64,000 bases of DNA from Fistularia commersonii (Eukaryota > Chordata > Actinopteri > Syngnathiformes > Fistulariidae): contig JBBMNZ010000057.1 in NCBI GenBank assembly GCA_037954325.1, forward strand, positions 124,001-188,000, given 5' to 3'. Of the stretch, positions 62,401 through 64,000 are shown in pieces (the first letter of the stretch is position 1; each line of letters starts with the position of its first letter). Both the position numbers and the translations under genes were made by a program. The notes beneath the pieces were generated by a model, which made no database searches, was not told where the DNA came from, and saw nothing but the letters and a program-made list of their open reading frames with translations.

Positions 62401-62880
62401 ATTTTTCAAATTTAGTGTAATCACATCATAGGTTCAAAACATATAGCCATTCGTTCAAAAAGTGCTTATCTTATCGGGTTGAAGCGTTTTCGATTAAGAG
62501 TGGAAATAACTAATGAATTTCACCAAGTTGGTTTTTGCTGTTGATATATGTTGTTTAGGACATGTTTCTGCACAATATATGTCAAATTCAGTGAAATCCA
62601 GATACATGTTCAAAAGATATAGCCATAAGGTCAAAAAGTGCTTATCTCCCCAGGTTAAATCTTTTAGAGTTAGAGTGGAAATAACTAATGAATTTCATCA
62701 TTCTGGTTTCTGCTGTTGATATATGTTGTTTAGGACATGATTCAGCAAAATATATGTCAAATTTAGTGTAAACACATCACCGGTTCAAAAGATATAGCCA
62801 TTCGTTCAAAAAGTGCTTATCTTATCGGGTTAAAGCATTTTTGAATAAGAGTGGAAAAAACTAATGAATTTCACTAACCT
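62400..62880 (+). repeat. Copy of the 21.2-21.65 kb monomers, without the hairpin
   Basis: ATTTTTCAAATTTAGTG, CATCATAGGTTCAAAAC, GTTTTCGATTAAGAG, GATACATGTTC and TCTTTTAGAGTTAGAG are in the same order as 21,173-21,650. Here they follow a normal in-register monomer (62,340-62,400), so this is the arrangement before the inverted insertion at 21,087. Confidence 0.78.
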
Positions 62881-64000
62881 GATTTCTGCTGTTGATATAT
62901 GTTTTTTAGGACATGATTCTGCACAATATTTCAAATTCAGTGTAATCCAGCTATAAGTTCAAAAGATATAGCCATAAGGTCAAAAAGTGCTTATCTCGCT
63001 GAGTTGAAGCTTTTTTTGTTTTTGAGTGGAAATAACTAATGAATTTCATCATGCTGGTTTCTGCTGTTGAAATATGTTGTTTAGGACATGATTCTGCACA
63101 ATATATGTCAAATTCATTGTAATCCAGCTACAAGTTCAAAAGATATAGCCATGAGGTTAAAAAGTGCATATCTTACCGAGGTTAAATCTTTTTTTGAGTT
63201 GGAGTGGAAATGACTAATGAATTTAGTCATGCTGGTTTCTGCTGTTTTATATATGTTGTTCAGGACATGATTCTGCACAATATATGTCAAATTCAGTGTA
63301 ATCCAGCGACAAGATCAAAAGATATAGCCATTCATGCAAAAAGTGCTTATCTCACGGAGTTGAAGCGTTTTTGATTAGGAGTGGAAATAACTAATGTATT
63401 TCATCAAGTTGGTTTCTACTGTTGAAATATGCTGTTTAGGACATGATTTTGTACAATATATGTCAAATTCATTGTAATTCCATCACAGGTTCAAAAGATA
63501 TAGCCATTCGTTCAAAAAGTGTTTATCTCACCGAGTTAACGCGTTTTTGATTAAGAAAGGAAATAACTATTGAATTTCACCAAGCCTGTTTCTGGTGTTG
63601 ATAGATGTTGTGTAGGACATGATTCTGCACAATATATGTCAAATTCAGTGTAATCCAGCGACAAGATCAAAAGATATAGCCATTTGTTCAAAAACTGCTT
63701 ATCTCACCGAGTTGAAGCGTTTTTGAGTTGGAGTGCAAATTACTAATGAATTACAATATGCTGGTTTTTGCTGTTGATATATGTTTTTTAAGACATGATT
63801 CTGCACAATATATGTCAAATTCAGTGTAATCCAGCTATAAATTCAAAAGATATAGCCATAAGATCAAAAAGTGCTTATCTCACTGAGTTGAAGCGTTTTT
63901 GATTAAGAGAGGAAATAACAAATGAATTTCATCAAGCTGGTTTCTGCTGTTGATATACGTTGTTTAGGACATGATTCTGCACAATATATGTCAAATTCAG
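62880..64000 (+). repeat. Right-edge satellite, matching 7.2-7.9 kb and 29.58-29.7 kb
   Basis: 63,171-63,870 matches 7231-7930 (offset 55,940). The last 120 bases match 29,575-29,700, with GATTAAGAGAGG and GATATACGTTG. The array continues past the window edge in mid-monomer. Confidence 0.75.

Larger units (their letters stand above)
1..64000 (+). repeat. Satellite DNA array, ~176-bp monomer, probably (peri)centromeric
   Basis: The whole window is a head-to-tail tandem repeat with no other sequence in it. Successive copies of the word GGACATGATT lie 175-177 bp apart, giving about 360 monomers, all in one orientation. Landmarks in each monomer, in order, are AAAAGATATAGCC, then either ATTCGTTC or ATAAGGTC, then CAAAAAGTGCTTATCT, a CGAGTT[G/A]AA segment, a T5 tract, GTGGAAATAACTAATGAA, TTCATCAAGCTGGTTTCTGC, TGTTGAAATATG or TGTTGATATATG, GGACATGATTCTGCACAATA and TGTCAAATTCAGTGTAATCC. 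The length matches the nucleosome-scale monomers of many plant and animal centromeres (known of such arrays). Centromere identity is inferred from size, purity and higher-order structure. A non-centromeric heterochromatic knob or subtelomeric satellite is the alternative. Both edges run into the window ends, so the array is longer than 64 kb. Confidence 0.97.

Noticed and set aside
62513..62719. 68-codon plus-strand frame
   Set aside because: Satellite frame without domain, signal or conservation. The equivalent 21.3-kb monomers do not keep it open.
1..64000. CRISPR array or other spacer-repeat system
   Set aside because: Repeats are 176 bp, contiguous and without unique spacers. Variation is spread through the unit as in satellite DNA.
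1..64000. Tandem gene arrays such as 5S rRNA, tRNA or histone genes
   Set aside because: The monomer has no recognisable 5S or tRNA internal promoter boxes, no terminator T-run following a structured RNA, and no coding frame.
1..64000. Telomeric repeats or a chromosome end
   Set aside because: No run of a short TTTAGGG-like or TTAGGG-like unit. The TTTAGGACATG word resembles it for only six bases and occurs once per monomer.

Overview
The whole 64 kb window is one uninterrupted, head-to-tail satellite DNA array with a monomer of about 176 bp. Measuring from one conserved word (GGACATGATT) to the next through the first 3 kb gives steps of 175-177 bp, for example at 108, 285, 461, 636, 812, 988, 1164 and 1340. 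At that spacing the window holds roughly 360 monomers, all in the same orientation. I see no gene, RNA gene, transposon, CRISPR array or unique sequence. The longest open frames (66-80 codons) are chance frames inside satellite monomers. By eye the DNA is AT-rich.

This is eukaryotic heterochromatin, most likely a (peri)centromeric array. Supporting points are the nucleosome-sized monomer, the megasatellite-like continuity, the layered higher-order repeats (HORs), and the absence of transposons. The general style of the monomer (an AAAAGATATAGCC word, A- and T-tracts, two-thirds AT) resembles flowering-plant centromeric satellites, but I do not recognise the family or species, and centromere function is inferred.

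Layout. 1-9.4 kb: an older-looking mosaic with a short 3/4-monomer HOR at 0.2-2.0 kb and a roughly 19-monomer offset repeat (3.0-3.7 vs 6.3-7.1 kb). 9.4-18.1 kb: a block whose pieces recur through the rest of the window, including a 1583-bp tandem duplication at 13.6-16.2 kb. 18.1-31.6 kb: a nearly perfect 6749-bp tandem duplication, the most recent large event. 31.6-36.1 kb: a partial tandem HOR, then another copy of the 11.2-12.7 kb block. 36.1-46.0 kb: a different HOR family marked by an A11 tract. 46.0-50.3 kb: a return of the 9.6-12.7/31.6-36 kb family, with an 879-bp five-monomer tandem duplication. 50.3-59.9 kb: the A-tract family again, with offsets of about 3.16, 1.76, 4.22 and 11.26 kb. 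59.9-64 kb: monomers that match the left part of the window (4.8-7.9, 13-16 and 21-22 kb).

The array has evolved by unequal exchange and segmental duplication at many scales, almost always in register. Three junction types break register: a 14-bp slip, a 40-bp partial repeat, and a short inverted insertion that makes a perfect 14-bp-arm hairpin. These are the most unusual local structures. I found no previously undescribed gene system; the interest lies in the array architecture. All block boundaries were set by eye and are accurate to roughly 10-50 bp unless a junction is given exactly.
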